From assembly GCF_018449695.1 (NCBI RefSeq), contig NZ_JAAVUY010000017.1:96375-160374 (forward strand): DNA of 64,000 bases, in the 5' to 3' direction. The DNA comes from Bradyrhizobium sp. dw_411. Its GTDB lineage: Bacteria > Pseudomonadota > Alphaproteobacteria > Rhizobiales > Xanthobacteraceae. Shown here piece after piece: positions 8,383 to 17,066 of the stretch; within the stretch, counting starts at the first letter, position 1; each line of letters begins with the position of its first letter. The notes under the pieces were generated by a model, which saw nothing but the letters and a program-made list of their open reading frames with translations, had not been told where the DNA came from and made no database searches. The translations under genes were made by a program, and so were the position numbers.

Positions 8383-10016
8383 CTTGCGACGATGCCGCCG
8401 GGCGCGGTCTCGAGCCGGAACGCGGCGGCGAACAGCGCGCGGGTGTAATCGGTCTTGGGGTATTTGAACAATTCCGAAGCCGGCCCCTCCTCCACCACCT
8501 TGCCGTGACGCATCACGATCAAATGGCTCGCCAGCGAGGCGACCACGCGCAAATCATGCGAAATGAACATATAGGTCAAATCGCGCTTGCGCTGCAGTTC
8601 ACGCAGCAGATCGACCATCTGCGCCTGGAACAGCATGTCGAGCGCGCTGGTCGGTTCATCCAGCACGACGAAATTCGGCTCCAGCACCACCGCGCGGGCG
8701 ATGCTGATGCGCTGGCGCTGGCCGCCGGAGAATTCATGCGGATAGCGAAACCGCGTCGCCGGGTCGAGACCGACGTCTTTCAACGCCTTGATCACGCGCG
8801 CCTCGCGCTGATCTTCCGAAAGCGCGCGCTGATGTACGCTGAGGCCTTCGGCGACGATATCGCCGACCGACATGCGCGGGCTCAGCGCGCCGAACGGATC
8901 CTGAAACACGATCTGCATGTCGCGACGAAAGGGCCGCATCTCCTTGAAGCGCAGGCCCTGAATATTGCTGCCGAGGAACACGATCGGCCCGTCGGATGAA
9001 ATCAGCCGCAACAGCGCCAGGCCAAGTGTGGTCTTGCCGGAGCCGGATTCGCCGACCACGCCGAGCGTCTCGCCCTTGCGCACCTTCAGGCTGACGCCAT
9101 CGACCGCCTTGATATGGCCGACCGTGTTGCGCAGCAGCCCACGCTTGATCGGAAACCAGACCTTCAGGCCATCGGCCGACATCACGACGGGAGATTCCGG
9201 CCGCGGTGGCGCCGGATCTGGCTTCGGTTCCGCGGCCAGCAACGCGCGGGTGTAGGGATGTTGGGGCGCGGTGAAAACCTGCTCGACCGGTCCCTGCTCG
9301 ACGATCTTGCCACTGTTCATTACGCAGACCACGTCGGCGATGCGGCGCACGATACCGAGGTCATGGGTGATGAACAACAGACTCATGCCGAGCCGCGCGC
9401 GGATTTCCGCGAGCAGCGTCAGGATCTGCGCCTGCACGGTGACGTCGAGTGCGGTGGTCGGCTCATCGGCGATCAGGAGATCCGGCTCGTTGGCGAGCGC
9501 CATCGCAATCATGACGCGCTGGCGCTGACCACCCGACAATTGATGCGGATAGCTCGCGAGCCGGGTTTCCGGATCGGGAATGCCGACCTGTGTCAATAAT
9601 TCCAGCGTGCGCGCCCGCGCCATCGCCCCGCGGACGCCGCTATGAATCTGCAGAATTTCGCCGATTTGAGACTCAATCGTATGCAACGGATTGAGCGAAG
9701 TCATCGGCTCCTGAAAGATGATCGAGATGTCGTTGCCGCGAATCCTGCGGATTTCGCGCTCCGGCAGATTGAGCAATTCGCGGCCCTGAAAGCGAACGCT
9801 GCCGGATGGATGTGATGCAGTCGGATAGGGTAACAGCTTGAGGATCGACAAGGCGCTGACGGATTTGCCCGAGCCGGATTCCCCGACCAGCGCGACGCAT
9901 TGGCCGCGCTTGATCGAAAACGATACATGATCGACTGCGATCGACGTGCCGCTCGGTTGATGAAAGGCCACCGAGAGGTCGCGAACGTCGAGCAAGGGCT
10001 GGTTGATGGCGTCCAT
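8379..10016 (-). CDS. yejF: YejF-like double ATP-binding subunit of a peptide ABC transporter
   Basis: ATP-binding subunit with two fused ABC domains (545 aa), as usual for YejF/DppDF-fusion proteins. Domain 1 has Walker A GESGSGKS near residue 41 and the signature LSGGQRQR. Domain 2 has a second Walker A GESGSGKT near 316, signature FSGGQRQR and VVLDEPTSALD. Both sites look catalytically intact. With yejA, yejB and yejE it forms a YejABEF importer for oligopeptides; relatives take up microcin C and, in Sinorhizobium, affect sensitivity to host antimicrobial peptides. The start codon overlaps the stop of the PIN toxin gene (TAATG), so its translation is coupled to that gene rather than to yejE. 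Confidence 0.93.
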   Translation of the reverse strand: MDAINQPLLDVRDLSVAFHQPSGTSIAVDHVSFSIKRGQCVALVGESGSGKSVSALSILKLLPYPTASHPSGSVRFQGRELLNLPEREIRRIRGNDISIIFQEPMTSLNPLHTIESQIGEILQIHSGVRGAMARARTLELLTQVGIPDPETRLASYPHQLSGGQRQRVMIAMALANEPDLLIADEPTTALDVTVQAQILTLLAEIRARLGMSLLFITHDLGIVRRIADVVCVMNSGKIVEQGPVEQVFTAPQHPYTRALLAAEPKPDPAPPRPESPVVMSADGLKVWFPIKRGLLRNTVGHIKAVDGVSLKVRKGETLGVVGESGSGKTTLGLALLRLISSDGPIVFLGSNIQGLRFKEMRPFRRDMQIVFQDPFGALSPRMSVGDIVAEGLSVHQRALSEDQREARVIKALKDVGLDPATRFRYPHEFSGGQRQRISIARAVVLEPNFVVLDEPTSALDMLFQAQMVDLLRELQRKRDLTYMFISHDLRVVASLASHLIVMRHGKVVEEGPASELFKYPKTDYTRALFAAAFRLETAPGGIVAS

Positions 10017-10498
10017 TACGACAGTTCTTCGATCAGCTGCGTAAGTCCATATCGAGTGACGCGCTGCATGCCCTCAGGCAATTTTAACTTTCGATCAAAC
10101 GACAGCATCCTGGCACAACCGGCCCGGACAGCTGTCACCACGTGAATGGCATCAGGAAGTTTCGGCATGCCCGCCCGGGATTCAGAGATATCCGACTTCG
10201 ACAAGCCGGCAACTCGTCGATAGTCGGCGGTCTCGATCAAGACATCGCGTGTTACCGGATGCAAATCAAACAAACCGCTATACACAATCAGTTCCAAATA
10301 GTTCCGGCGTCTAATGGGATCAGGCTTTGGCAACACTTCGGCGAGCGTCAACTCACTCGTGACAGCCAGGTTTTTTCTTCTACTCAACAGTTCGAACAGC
10401 GTGCGGAGAGTACCCGCGATGTCATCGCTACCCTCTACGGCGTAGATGAATACATTAGCGTCAAAATACAGCTTCGACGACGCACCCGCCTCAATCAT
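10016..10498 (-). CDS. PIN-domain ribonuclease toxin (VapC-like)
   Basis: A 160-aa PIN-domain protein, predicted Mg2+-dependent RNase toxin of a type II toxin-antitoxin pair. The acidic residues expected for the fold are present: Asp in YFDANVFIYAVEG near the N-terminus, Glu in TLAEVLPKP, Asp in KLPDAIHVVTA and Asp in MLSFDRKL. I chose ATG 10498, which overlaps the upstream antitoxin-like gene by 8 nt. A longer frame from 10585 lacks PIN features. Its TAA stop shares the A of yejF's ATG (TAATG). It sits inside the yej operon between permease and ATPase genes, an unusual place. VapC-like is a family statement; toxicity is not shown. Confidence 0.85.
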   Translation of the reverse strand: MIEAGASSKLYFDANVFIYAVEGSDDIAGTLRTLFELLSRRKNLAVTSELTLAEVLPKPDPIRRRNYLELIVYSGLFDLHPVTRDVLIETADYRRVAGLSKSDISESRAGMPKLPDAIHVVTAVRAGCARMLSFDRKLKLPEGMQRVTRYGLTQLIEELS

Positions 10499-10718
10499 CC
10501 CCCTCGTCCCGCTGCTTCCGCAAATCATCGTCGATCTCTTCCGCAGTTCGGAAGGGTGGACGGCGTAGAGCGAAAATCTCCTCAAGTGTCATGACCTTTC
10601 CCGGCCGCTTCTCTTCTTCGACAATCGTTACCGTGACGGTCGAGGACGGATCGACGCCCGCCCGCAAATCCTCAGGAAGTCTCGACGCCGGATAGTGCTC
10701 GCGCGTGATCCTGTTCAT
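10491..10718 (-). CDS. putative antitoxin partner of the PIN protein
   Basis: A 75-aa acidic protein directly upstream of, and overlapping by 8 nt, the PIN toxin gene. This is the order and coupling normal for vapBC-type modules. It has a good AGAGG ribosome-binding site. The sequence is MNRITREHYP at the start, then an acidic middle (TVTIVEEEKRP) and a tail RTAEEIDDDLRKQRDEGDD that could wrap the toxin. I recognise no named DNA-binding fold in it, so the antitoxin call rests on size, charge and context. A palindrome at 10727-10743, just upstream of its start, fits autoregulation. Confidence 0.7.
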   Translation of the reverse strand: MNRITREHYPASRLPEDLRAGVDPSSTVTVTIVEEEKRPGKVMTLEEIFALRRPPFRTAEEIDDDLRKQRDEGDD

Positions 10719-10726
10719 GTGACACC

Positions 10727-10743
10727 TCTATCTGACCGATAGA
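10727..10743 (-). promoter_or_regulatory. palindrome upstream of the antitoxin gene, candidate autoregulatory operator
   Basis: Perfect 6-bp inverted repeat TCTATC-N5-GATAGA lying 9-25 nt upstream of the antitoxin ATG, in the short gap after yejE. Type II antitoxins usually bind such palindromes over their own promoter. The site overlaps the ribosome-binding region, which also fits a repressor. Only the inverted repeat is seen directly. Confidence 0.45.
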
Positions 10744-10754
10744 ATACCATGACT

Positions 10755-11933
10755 TTAGCGAAACGTCTTGCGCGGATCGAACGCGTCGCGCACGGCTTCG
10801 CCGATGAAAATCAGCAGCGACAGCATGATCGCGACCGCGAAGAACCCGGTAAAGCCCAGCCACGGCGCCTGCACGTTGGCCTTGCCCTGCGACAGCAATT
10901 CGCCCAGCGAAGGCGACCCCGGCGGCAATCCGAAGCCAAGAAAATCCAGCGCGGTCAGCGTCATCACCGAGGACGAGACGATGAACGGCAGGAACGTCAT
11001 GGTCGCCACCATCGCATTCGGCAATAGATGCCGGAACATGATCACGGCATTGGAGACGCCGAGCGCGCGCGCCGCCTGGATATATTCGAAATTACGACCG
11101 CGCAGAAACTCCGCGCGTACCAGGCCGACCAGCGAAACCCATGAGAACAGCAGGAGAATACCGAGCAGCACAAAGAATCCGGGCACCAGCACCGACGAGA
11201 GGATCAGCAGCAGATAGAGCGAGGGGATCGCGGTCCAGACCTCGATGAAGCGCTGAAAGCCGAGATCGATCCAGCCGCCGAAATAGCCCTGCACGCCCCC
11301 GGCGGCGACGCCGATGACCGACGAGACGATCGTCAGCGCGAGACCGAACAGCACCGAGATACGAAAGCCGTAGATCAGCCGCGCGACCACGTCGCGGCCC
11401 TGATCGTCGGTGCCAAGCCAGTTATATTCGAGGTCGCGGCAGCTCTTCAGACCCTTCTTCTGCACCACTTCCTTGCACTGATCTTCCGTCAGCATCCAGG
11501 TCGGCTTCGACGGCGCCGGCGTCGGCAGATCGAGATTATGCGTATCGTAGGAGTAACGTATCAGCGGCCAGATGACCGTGCCGCCCTTGTCGGCAATCAG
11601 CTTCTGCAGAAAGGGATCGCGATAATCCGCCGCGGTTTCGAAATCGCCGCCGAAGGTCGTCTCCGAATAGCTGATGAAGGCCGGCCAATACAAATGCCCG
11701 TCGAACTTGATGAAGAACGGTCGATCATTGGCGATCAACTCCGCAAACAGCGAGACCACGAACAGAATGAGAAAAATCCAGAACGACCAATAGCCGCGCC
11801 GATTGGATTTGAAATTCTGCCAGCGGCGCCGGTTGAGCGGCGATGGGCTGAAGCGATGCCGTGTCATCGGCACCGCTTCGCCGAGTGGCGCTTGCGTTGT
11901 GGTCTCGACCGGCGGGGGCGCGATGAGGGTCAT
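10755..11933 (-). CDS. yejE: YejE-like permease of a peptide ABC transporter
   Basis: Inner-membrane permease of the YejABEF peptide importer (DppC family), 392 aa. I chose ATG 11933 because it overlaps the yejB stop (ATGA), the usual coupling. A soluble, Pro-rich N-terminus with RRRWQNFKSNRRG precedes the first membrane helix (~45-65), then a large periplasmic loop containing EYNWLGTDDQGRDV, typical of YejE. About five helices carry the binding-protein-dependent transport motif EAA-like ARALGVSNAVIMFRHLLPNA. The downstream neighbour should be yejF but is the toxin-antitoxin pair. Confidence 0.93.
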   Translation of the reverse strand: MTLIAPPPVETTTQAPLGEAVPMTRHRFSPSPLNRRRWQNFKSNRRGYWSFWIFLILFVVSLFAELIANDRPFFIKFDGHLYWPAFISYSETTFGGDFETAADYRDPFLQKLIADKGGTVIWPLIRYSYDTHNLDLPTPAPSKPTWMLTEDQCKEVVQKKGLKSCRDLEYNWLGTDDQGRDVVARLIYGFRISVLFGLALTIVSSVIGVAAGGVQGYFGGWIDLGFQRFIEVWTAIPSLYLLLILSSVLVPGFFVLLGILLLFSWVSLVGLVRAEFLRGRNFEYIQAARALGVSNAVIMFRHLLPNAMVATMTFLPFIVSSSVMTLTALDFLGFGLPPGSPSLGELLSQGKANVQAPWLGFTGFFAVAIMLSLLIFIGEAVRDAFDPRKTFR

Positions 11934-13039
11934 CAGACTTCCCGCGCCTCGAAATCGATCCGCGGATCGATCCACATGTAAGCCAGATCCGAGATCAGAT
12001 TGACCACGAGGCCCACCAGCGAGAAGATGAACAGCGTCCCGAACACCACGGGGTAATCGCGATTGAGCACGCTCTCGAAACTGAGCAGGCCGAGCCCATC
12101 CAGCGAGAAGATGGTTTCGATCAACAGCGATCCCGAAAAGAACGCGTGAATGAACGCACCAGGAAAGCCGGCGATCACGATCAGCATCGCATTACGAAAA
12201 ATGTGATTGTAGAGCACTTGCCGCTCGCTGCAGCCCTTGGCGCGTGCGGTCATAACATATTGCTTGCGGATTTCGTCGAGGAAAGAATTCTTGGTCAACA
12301 ACGTCATGGTCGCGAAGGCGCCGAGCGCCATCGAAACCAGGGGCAGCGTGAGGTGCCAGAAATAGTCGATGATTTTCCAGTACCAGGGAAATTGCGCCCA
12401 GCCGTCGGAGGTAAGCCCGCGTAACGGGAAAATGCTGAGGAACGAGCCGCCCGCGAACAGGATGATCAACAGGATCGCGAACAGAAAACCCGGGATCGCA
12501 AAGCCGATGATGACCACGACCGAAGTCCAGGTGTCGAACCTCGATCCGTCCATAACCGCCTTGCGGATACCGAGCGGAATCGAAATCAGATAGGTTAGGA
12601 GCGTCATCCAGATGCCCAGCGACATCGAAACCGGCAGTTTTTCCTTGATCAGCTGCAGCACGCTGACGTCGCGGAAATAGCTGTTGCCGAAATCGAACCG
12701 CGCGAAATTCCACAGCATCAGCGCAAAACGCTCCGGCGCCGGCTTGTCGAAGCCGAACTGCTTTTCGAGCTTCTTGATGAATTCAGGATCAAGCCCCTGG
12801 GCGCCGCGGTATTTCGAATTCACCACATCTGAGGCCGCGCCAACCTGGCCGCGCGCGCCAAAATCGCCACCGGAACCTGAAATTCGTGAACCGGCACCGG
12901 TGTCGGCGCCGCTGAGTTGCGCAATTACCCTTTGCACCGGGCCACCCGGCGCGAATTGAACCACCACGAACGATACGAACAGAATCCCGAGCAGCGTCGG
13001 GATCATCAACAGAATGCGTCGGGCGATATAGGCACTCAT
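11933..13039 (-). CDS. yejB: YejB-like permease of a peptide ABC transporter
   Basis: First permease (DppB family) of the YejABEF importer, 368 aa. It begins MSAYIARRILLMIPTLLGI, the standard DppB/YejB N-terminal helix, followed by FAPGGPVQRVIAQ. The long insertion after that (residues ~45-90, Gly/Ser-rich and then the KKLEKQFGFDKPAPERF segment) is typical of YejB. Five further helices include the EAA loop TARAKGCSERQVLYNHIFRNA. It begins 3 nt downstream of the second substrate-binding gene and overlaps yejE by 4 nt. Confidence 0.94.
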   Translation of the reverse strand: MSAYIARRILLMIPTLLGILFVSFVVVQFAPGGPVQRVIAQLSGADTGAGSRISGSGGDFGARGQVGAASDVVNSKYRGAQGLDPEFIKKLEKQFGFDKPAPERFALMLWNFARFDFGNSYFRDVSVLQLIKEKLPVSMSLGIWMTLLTYLISIPLGIRKAVMDGSRFDTWTSVVVIIGFAIPGFLFAILLIILFAGGSFLSIFPLRGLTSDGWAQFPWYWKIIDYFWHLTLPLVSMALGAFATMTLLTKNSFLDEIRKQYVMTARAKGCSERQVLYNHIFRNAMLIVIAGFPGAFIHAFFSGSLLIETIFSLDGLGLLSFESVLNRDYPVVFGTLFIFSLVGLVVNLISDLAYMWIDPRIDFEAREV

Positions 13040-13042
13040 GAA

Positions 13043-14911
13043 TTATTTCGCCTGCTCGGCCTTGGCCACTTTATCAGTGTCAGACCACCAGTTTTCCGGC
13101 GCTCCGACGCCTTGCGCATAATGCGGCTGCTTGTCGGGATGCCCGAACAGATCCCAATAGGCGATCGGGTGACTGGTCCGATACCATTGCGGCACCCAAT
13201 AGCGCCCGGCGCGAAATACCCGATCGAAGGCGCGGCAGGCCACCGTGAGATCGGCGCGATTGTCCGCGCCGATGATCTTCTCGAGCAGCGTATCGATCGC
13301 CGGATTTGAAATGCCGGCGAGATTATACGACCCTTTGGTTGCAGCCGCCTGCGACGAGAAGAACGGACGCATGCCGTCGCCCGGTGTCGCTGACATGCTG
13401 AAGCGCTCAATAGTCATATCGAAGTCGAAATCTTCCACCCGGGCGCGATACTGCACGGGATCGACGACCCGCAGGCTTGCTTCGATCCCGAGCGTGCCGA
13501 GATTCTTGATGTAGGGCGCGTGATGCGGCTGCAGCGAGGGCTCGTCGACCAAAAATTCTATTCTGAACACTTCGCCATTCGGCAGCACCCGCTTGCCGTC
13601 CTTAACCGACAATCCAGCATCCTGCAGCAATTGCGACGCCTTGCGCAGCAGCGCACGGTCCTGCCCCGAGCCATCCGACACCGGTGGCACGAACGGCACA
13701 CCAAACACTTCGTCCGGCACCTGTCCGCGAAACGGCTCCAGCAGCTTGAGTTCTTCCGGCGACGGCGGCCCGCTCACCATCATGTCCGAATTCTGGAACG
13801 GCGAATGGGTGCGCGCATAGGCGCCGTACATGATGGTCTTGTTTGTCCATTCGAAATCGAACGCCTGGATCAGCGCCTCGCGCACCCGCGGATCCCTGAA
13901 TTTTTCGCGGCGGGTATTGATGAACCAGCCCTGCGCACCGGACGGCGTATCGTCCGGTAAGGTCTCGCGCTTGACGCGACCATCCTTCACGGCCGGGAAA
14001 TCATAGCGCGTCGCCCATACCCGGGCGGTGAATTCCTCCCGATAGAGATAACTTCTCGCGGAAAATCCCTCGAAAGCGACGTCGCGATCGCGGTAGAATT
14101 CATACCGCACTGTGTCGAAATTATAACTGCCACGCGCGACCGGAAGATCAGCGCCCCACCAATCCTTCACCCGTTCGTATTCGACGTAGCGGTTGGCCTC
14201 GAACTTCCCGACCTTGTACGGCCCGCACCCCAGCGGGGTGTCCAGCGTCGATTCATCGAAAGCTCGCGTCGCGTAATAAGCCCTGGAGAAAATCGGCAGG
14301 CCCGCGACATAGAGCGGCACATCGCGGGCGCGCGTCGCGGCAAAGGTGACGACCAGCGTCGAATCGTCGATGGCTTCCGCCTTGATCACATCGCGCATCT
14401 GCGTCACGATCAAAGGATGACCTTTCTCCTTCAGCGTCATCAGCGAAAACGCGGCATCATGCGCCGTCAGTTTCGTACCGTCGTGAAATCTAGCCTCCGG
14501 CCGCAGCGTGAAGCGATAGATGGTCTTGTCGGCCGATATCTGCACGGACTTGGCCACGAGGCCATACATCGCATCGGGCTCGTCGCTGGCGCGCACCATC
14601 AGCGGCGCAAACGTCATATCCATGCCCTGTGCGCCTTCGCCCTTGAGGATGTAGGCGTTGAACGAGCTGAAGGTCTGGTAGGACTGGTTGTAGGACCGCA
14701 CCGAGGGAATCAACGAAAAAAATCCACCCTTCGGCGCCGCGACGTTGACGTAGTCGAAGTGATGAAAATCCGCTGGGTATTTCAGGTCGCCGAACGCCGA
14801 CATGCCGTGGGCCGACACAGCCTCCTCGGCCGATAGCGCCGGCCGCAGCCACGACGCGCCGAGCGCGCCGACACCAAGACCGAGCACATGCCGGCGGGAG
14901 AGCTGCGCCAT
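13043..14911 (-). CDS. yejA: YejA-like extracellular substrate-binding protein (second copy)
   Basis: Periplasmic peptide-binding protein of family 5 (SBP_bac_5), 622 aa. I chose ATG 14911, which gives MAQLSRRHVLGLGVGALGASW, a signal peptide with twin-arginine character, ending near PALSAEE. The long upstream extension of the reading frame has no start signal and overlaps the preceding gene in another frame. The mature protein begins with SAFGDLKYPADFHHFDYVNV, a region nearly repeated in the upstream paralogue, and keeps the FHDGTKLTAHD and QHHAPYIKNLG-like regions of the YejA group. It starts 14 nt after the first copy. Two different binding proteins feeding one YejBEF unit would widen substrate range. 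Confidence 0.9.
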   Translation of the reverse strand: MAQLSRRHVLGLGVGALGASWLRPALSAEEAVSAHGMSAFGDLKYPADFHHFDYVNVAAPKGGFFSLIPSVRSYNQSYQTFSSFNAYILKGEGAQGMDMTFAPLMVRASDEPDAMYGLVAKSVQISADKTIYRFTLRPEARFHDGTKLTAHDAAFSLMTLKEKGHPLIVTQMRDVIKAEAIDDSTLVVTFAATRARDVPLYVAGLPIFSRAYYATRAFDESTLDTPLGCGPYKVGKFEANRYVEYERVKDWWGADLPVARGSYNFDTVRYEFYRDRDVAFEGFSARSYLYREEFTARVWATRYDFPAVKDGRVKRETLPDDTPSGAQGWFINTRREKFRDPRVREALIQAFDFEWTNKTIMYGAYARTHSPFQNSDMMVSGPPSPEELKLLEPFRGQVPDEVFGVPFVPPVSDGSGQDRALLRKASQLLQDAGLSVKDGKRVLPNGEVFRIEFLVDEPSLQPHHAPYIKNLGTLGIEASLRVVDPVQYRARVEDFDFDMTIERFSMSATPGDGMRPFFSSQAAATKGSYNLAGISNPAIDTLLEKIIGADNRADLTVACRAFDRVFRAGRYWVPQWYRTSHPIAYWDLFGHPDKQPHYAQGVGAPENWWSDTDKVAKAEQAK

Positions 14912-14925
14912 GCGCGGATATTTCC

Positions 14926-16827
14926 TCAAGAGCGCTTGCCGATCTTGGCAGCCTTGTCGGCGTCGAACCACCAGATCGCCGGAAATGCCGAGGCTCCGTA
15001 TTCCGGCATTTTCGATGGCCGGCCAAAGCGGTCCCAATGCGCGGTCCGCACCTTCGTATAATTCCACTGCGGCACGACATAGTGATTCCACAGCAAGACC
15101 CGATCGAGCGCCTTGGTTGCCGCGACCAAATCGTCGCGGTCCTTGGTGAAAATGACGCGCTCTATCAGCTTGTCGATTGCCGGATTCTTGATCCCGATGA
15201 TGTTGCGCGACCCCGCCGTGTCGGCAGCCTGTGATCCCCAATATTCGCGTTGTTCGTTGCCCGGTGACAATGATTCCGGCCAGCTCGATGTCACGACATC
15301 GAAGTCCCAGGTCCGCAATCGGTTTTCATATTGCGTCGGATCGATGGTACGCACGCTCACGGCGATACCCAGGCGTTCCAGCGACGGCTTGAAGAACAGC
15401 ATCACCCGTTCGAAGCTCGGGTCTTCGACCAGCAATTCGATGGTGAATTGCGTGCCGCTCTTGATGTCGACAAGCTTGCGGTCGCGGACTTCGTAACCGG
15501 CTTCCTTGAGCAGGCGCAGGGCTTCGCGCAGATTGTCGCGCACCGCCTCCGGGTTGCCGCCGACCGGATTGGTATAGGCCGTCGTAAACACTTCTGCGGG
15601 CACCTGCGCGCGGACGGTGTCAAGGATCTCCAATTCTTTGCCCTGCGGCAGACCGCTTGACGCCAATTCGGTGCCGTCGAAATAGCTGGTAACGCGCTTA
15701 TACTGATTGAAGAAAATCTGCTTGTTCATTTCCTCGAAATCGAACGCGAAATTGAGCGCGCGGCGCACCTTCGGATCTGCAAACTTTTCGCGGCGGATAT
15801 TCAGCGCGAAGGCCTGCATGACGCCGGAACTGCGGTTCGGAAATTCTTCCAGCAGCACCCGCTGTTCCTTCACCGCGGGGAAGTCGTACGCTGTGGCCCA
15901 ATTCTTGGCACTGTTTTCAGTACGCCAATCGACCTGATCGGCCTTGAAAGCCTCAAGCGCCACCGTTGAGTCGCGAAAATACTCGTAACGCAACTCGTCG
16001 AAATTATTGCGCCCGACATTGACGCTGAGATCGCGTCCCCAATAATCCTTCACGCGTTCCAGCACGATCGAACGGCCCGGCACAAATTCCTTGATCCGAT
16101 AGACACTGCTACCAAGCGGCTTCTCCAGCGTGGTCGCCGAGATATCGCGCTTGCGGCCTTCGCTGTCCTTGCCTTCCCACCAATGTTTCGGGAGCACCGT
16201 CAATTGACCGACGATTTGCGGCAGTTCGCGGTTACCGGGCGCGTCGAAGGTGAATTTGATATCGCGCTCGCCGACCTTCTCCGCCTTCACCACGTGGCGA
16301 TAATAGGCAGAATATTGCGGATGATTTTGCTTGAACGCATCCAGCGAGAAGATCACGTCCTCCGGCGTCACAGACACGCCGTCGTGCCATTTTGCCTGTG
16401 CCCGCAGGCGGTAGGTCACCGATGAGAAATCTTCGGGATAGCTGACGCTCTCGGCCAGCGCGCCGTACTCTGTCGAAACCTCGTCCAGCGCCGGTGTCGT
16501 CAGCGCTTCATAGATCAGCCCGGCAGCAGCGGCATAAGAGCCTTTGACGCCCGCCACCACCGCATTGAAGTGGTCGAACGTCCCAATCAGAATTTGCCGC
16601 GCGACACCGCCCTTGGGCGCGTCCGGATTGACGTAGTCGAAACGCTTGAAGTCGGCGGGATATTTGACATTGCCAAATAGCGAAAGTCCGTGGCGCCAGG
16701 CCGGCTCGCCGCCGGCTGTCTGCGCACTGGCCGGGCTCACCGCCGGAAGGCCGGTTGCGGTTCCCAGGGCCGGGATGATGGTGGCGAAGGCGGCGTTCTG
16801 TAAAAGGTATCGTCGGGTAATGGTCAA
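14926..16827 (-). CDS. yejA: YejA-like extracellular substrate-binding protein (first copy)
   Basis: Periplasmic family 5 substrate-binding protein, 633 aa, first gene of the yej operon. The start is a TTG with GGGGA upstream; no ATG is available nearby. The N-terminus MTITRRYLLQNAAFATIIPA is a signal peptide with an Arg pair, ending around SPASAQ. It then has LSLFGNVKYPADFKRFDYVN, WHDGVSVTPEDVIFSLDAF and NIRREKFADPKVRRALNFAFDF, all characteristic of YejA. Clear paralogy to the next gene: FRRFDYVN-type start, VRRALNFAFDFEEMNKQIFF against VREALIQAFDFEWTNKTIMY. It probably binds oligopeptides for YejBEF. Confidence 0.92.
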   Translation of the reverse strand: MTITRRYLLQNAAFATIIPALGTATGLPAVSPASAQTAGGEPAWRHGLSLFGNVKYPADFKRFDYVNPDAPKGGVARQILIGTFDHFNAVVAGVKGSYAAAAGLIYEALTTPALDEVSTEYGALAESVSYPEDFSSVTYRLRAQAKWHDGVSVTPEDVIFSLDAFKQNHPQYSAYYRHVVKAEKVGERDIKFTFDAPGNRELPQIVGQLTVLPKHWWEGKDSEGRKRDISATTLEKPLGSSVYRIKEFVPGRSIVLERVKDYWGRDLSVNVGRNNFDELRYEYFRDSTVALEAFKADQVDWRTENSAKNWATAYDFPAVKEQRVLLEEFPNRSSGVMQAFALNIRREKFADPKVRRALNFAFDFEEMNKQIFFNQYKRVTSYFDGTELASSGLPQGKELEILDTVRAQVPAEVFTTAYTNPVGGNPEAVRDNLREALRLLKEAGYEVRDRKLVDIKSGTQFTIELLVEDPSFERVMLFFKPSLERLGIAVSVRTIDPTQYENRLRTWDFDVVTSSWPESLSPGNEQREYWGSQAADTAGSRNIIGIKNPAIDKLIERVIFTKDRDDLVAATKALDRVLLWNHYVVPQWNYTKVRTAHWDRFGRPSKMPEYGASAFPAIWWFDADKAAKIGKRS

Positions 16828-16867
16828 ATGAAGAATCCCCGTGGGTACGGTGGGCTATTGAGGACGC

Positions 16868-16873
16868 ATTATA
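16868..16873 (-). promoter_or_regulatory. candidate -10 box for the yej operon
   Basis: A consensus TATAAT on the minus strand, 41 nt upstream of the TTG start of the first yejA gene, in the more AT-rich part of an otherwise GC-rich gap. I could not identify a convincing -35 hexamer 16-18 nt further upstream, so this is a weak prediction. Confidence 0.3.
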
Positions 16874-17008
16874 AGGCAAGGTTTCGACCGATTATGTTGC
16901 TTTTTCCTCATGATACTAGCTTGTGAACGGTGGCACTGCGACGAAACGCCCCGCTAGGTAAGTACACGACCTGCCCAAAAGTGCCCTCGCGACCGGCACG
17001 GAATACAA

Positions 17009-17036
17009 AAACGGCCGGGCAAAAGCCCGGCCGTTT
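17009..17036 (-). terminator. rho-independent terminator of cycM
   Basis: Perfect 12-bp stem (AAACGGCCGGGC / GCCCGGCCGTTT) with a 4-nt loop. It begins about 30 nt downstream of the cycM stop codon. On the minus strand the stem is followed by a T run (CCGTTTTTGTATT). It also shields the yej operon from cycM transcription. Confidence 0.85.
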
Positions 17037-17066
17037 GCGTTAAAAATTCGATGGGAACCAACGGCG

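Noticed and set aside
9114..9599. 161-residue plus-strand frame over yejF
   Set aside because: Antisense to the conserved ABC domains; composition typical of shadow frames.
14912..15241. N-terminal extension of the second YejA frame
   Set aside because: It overlaps the end of the first yejA gene in another frame. A signal peptide starts cleanly at ATG 14911.
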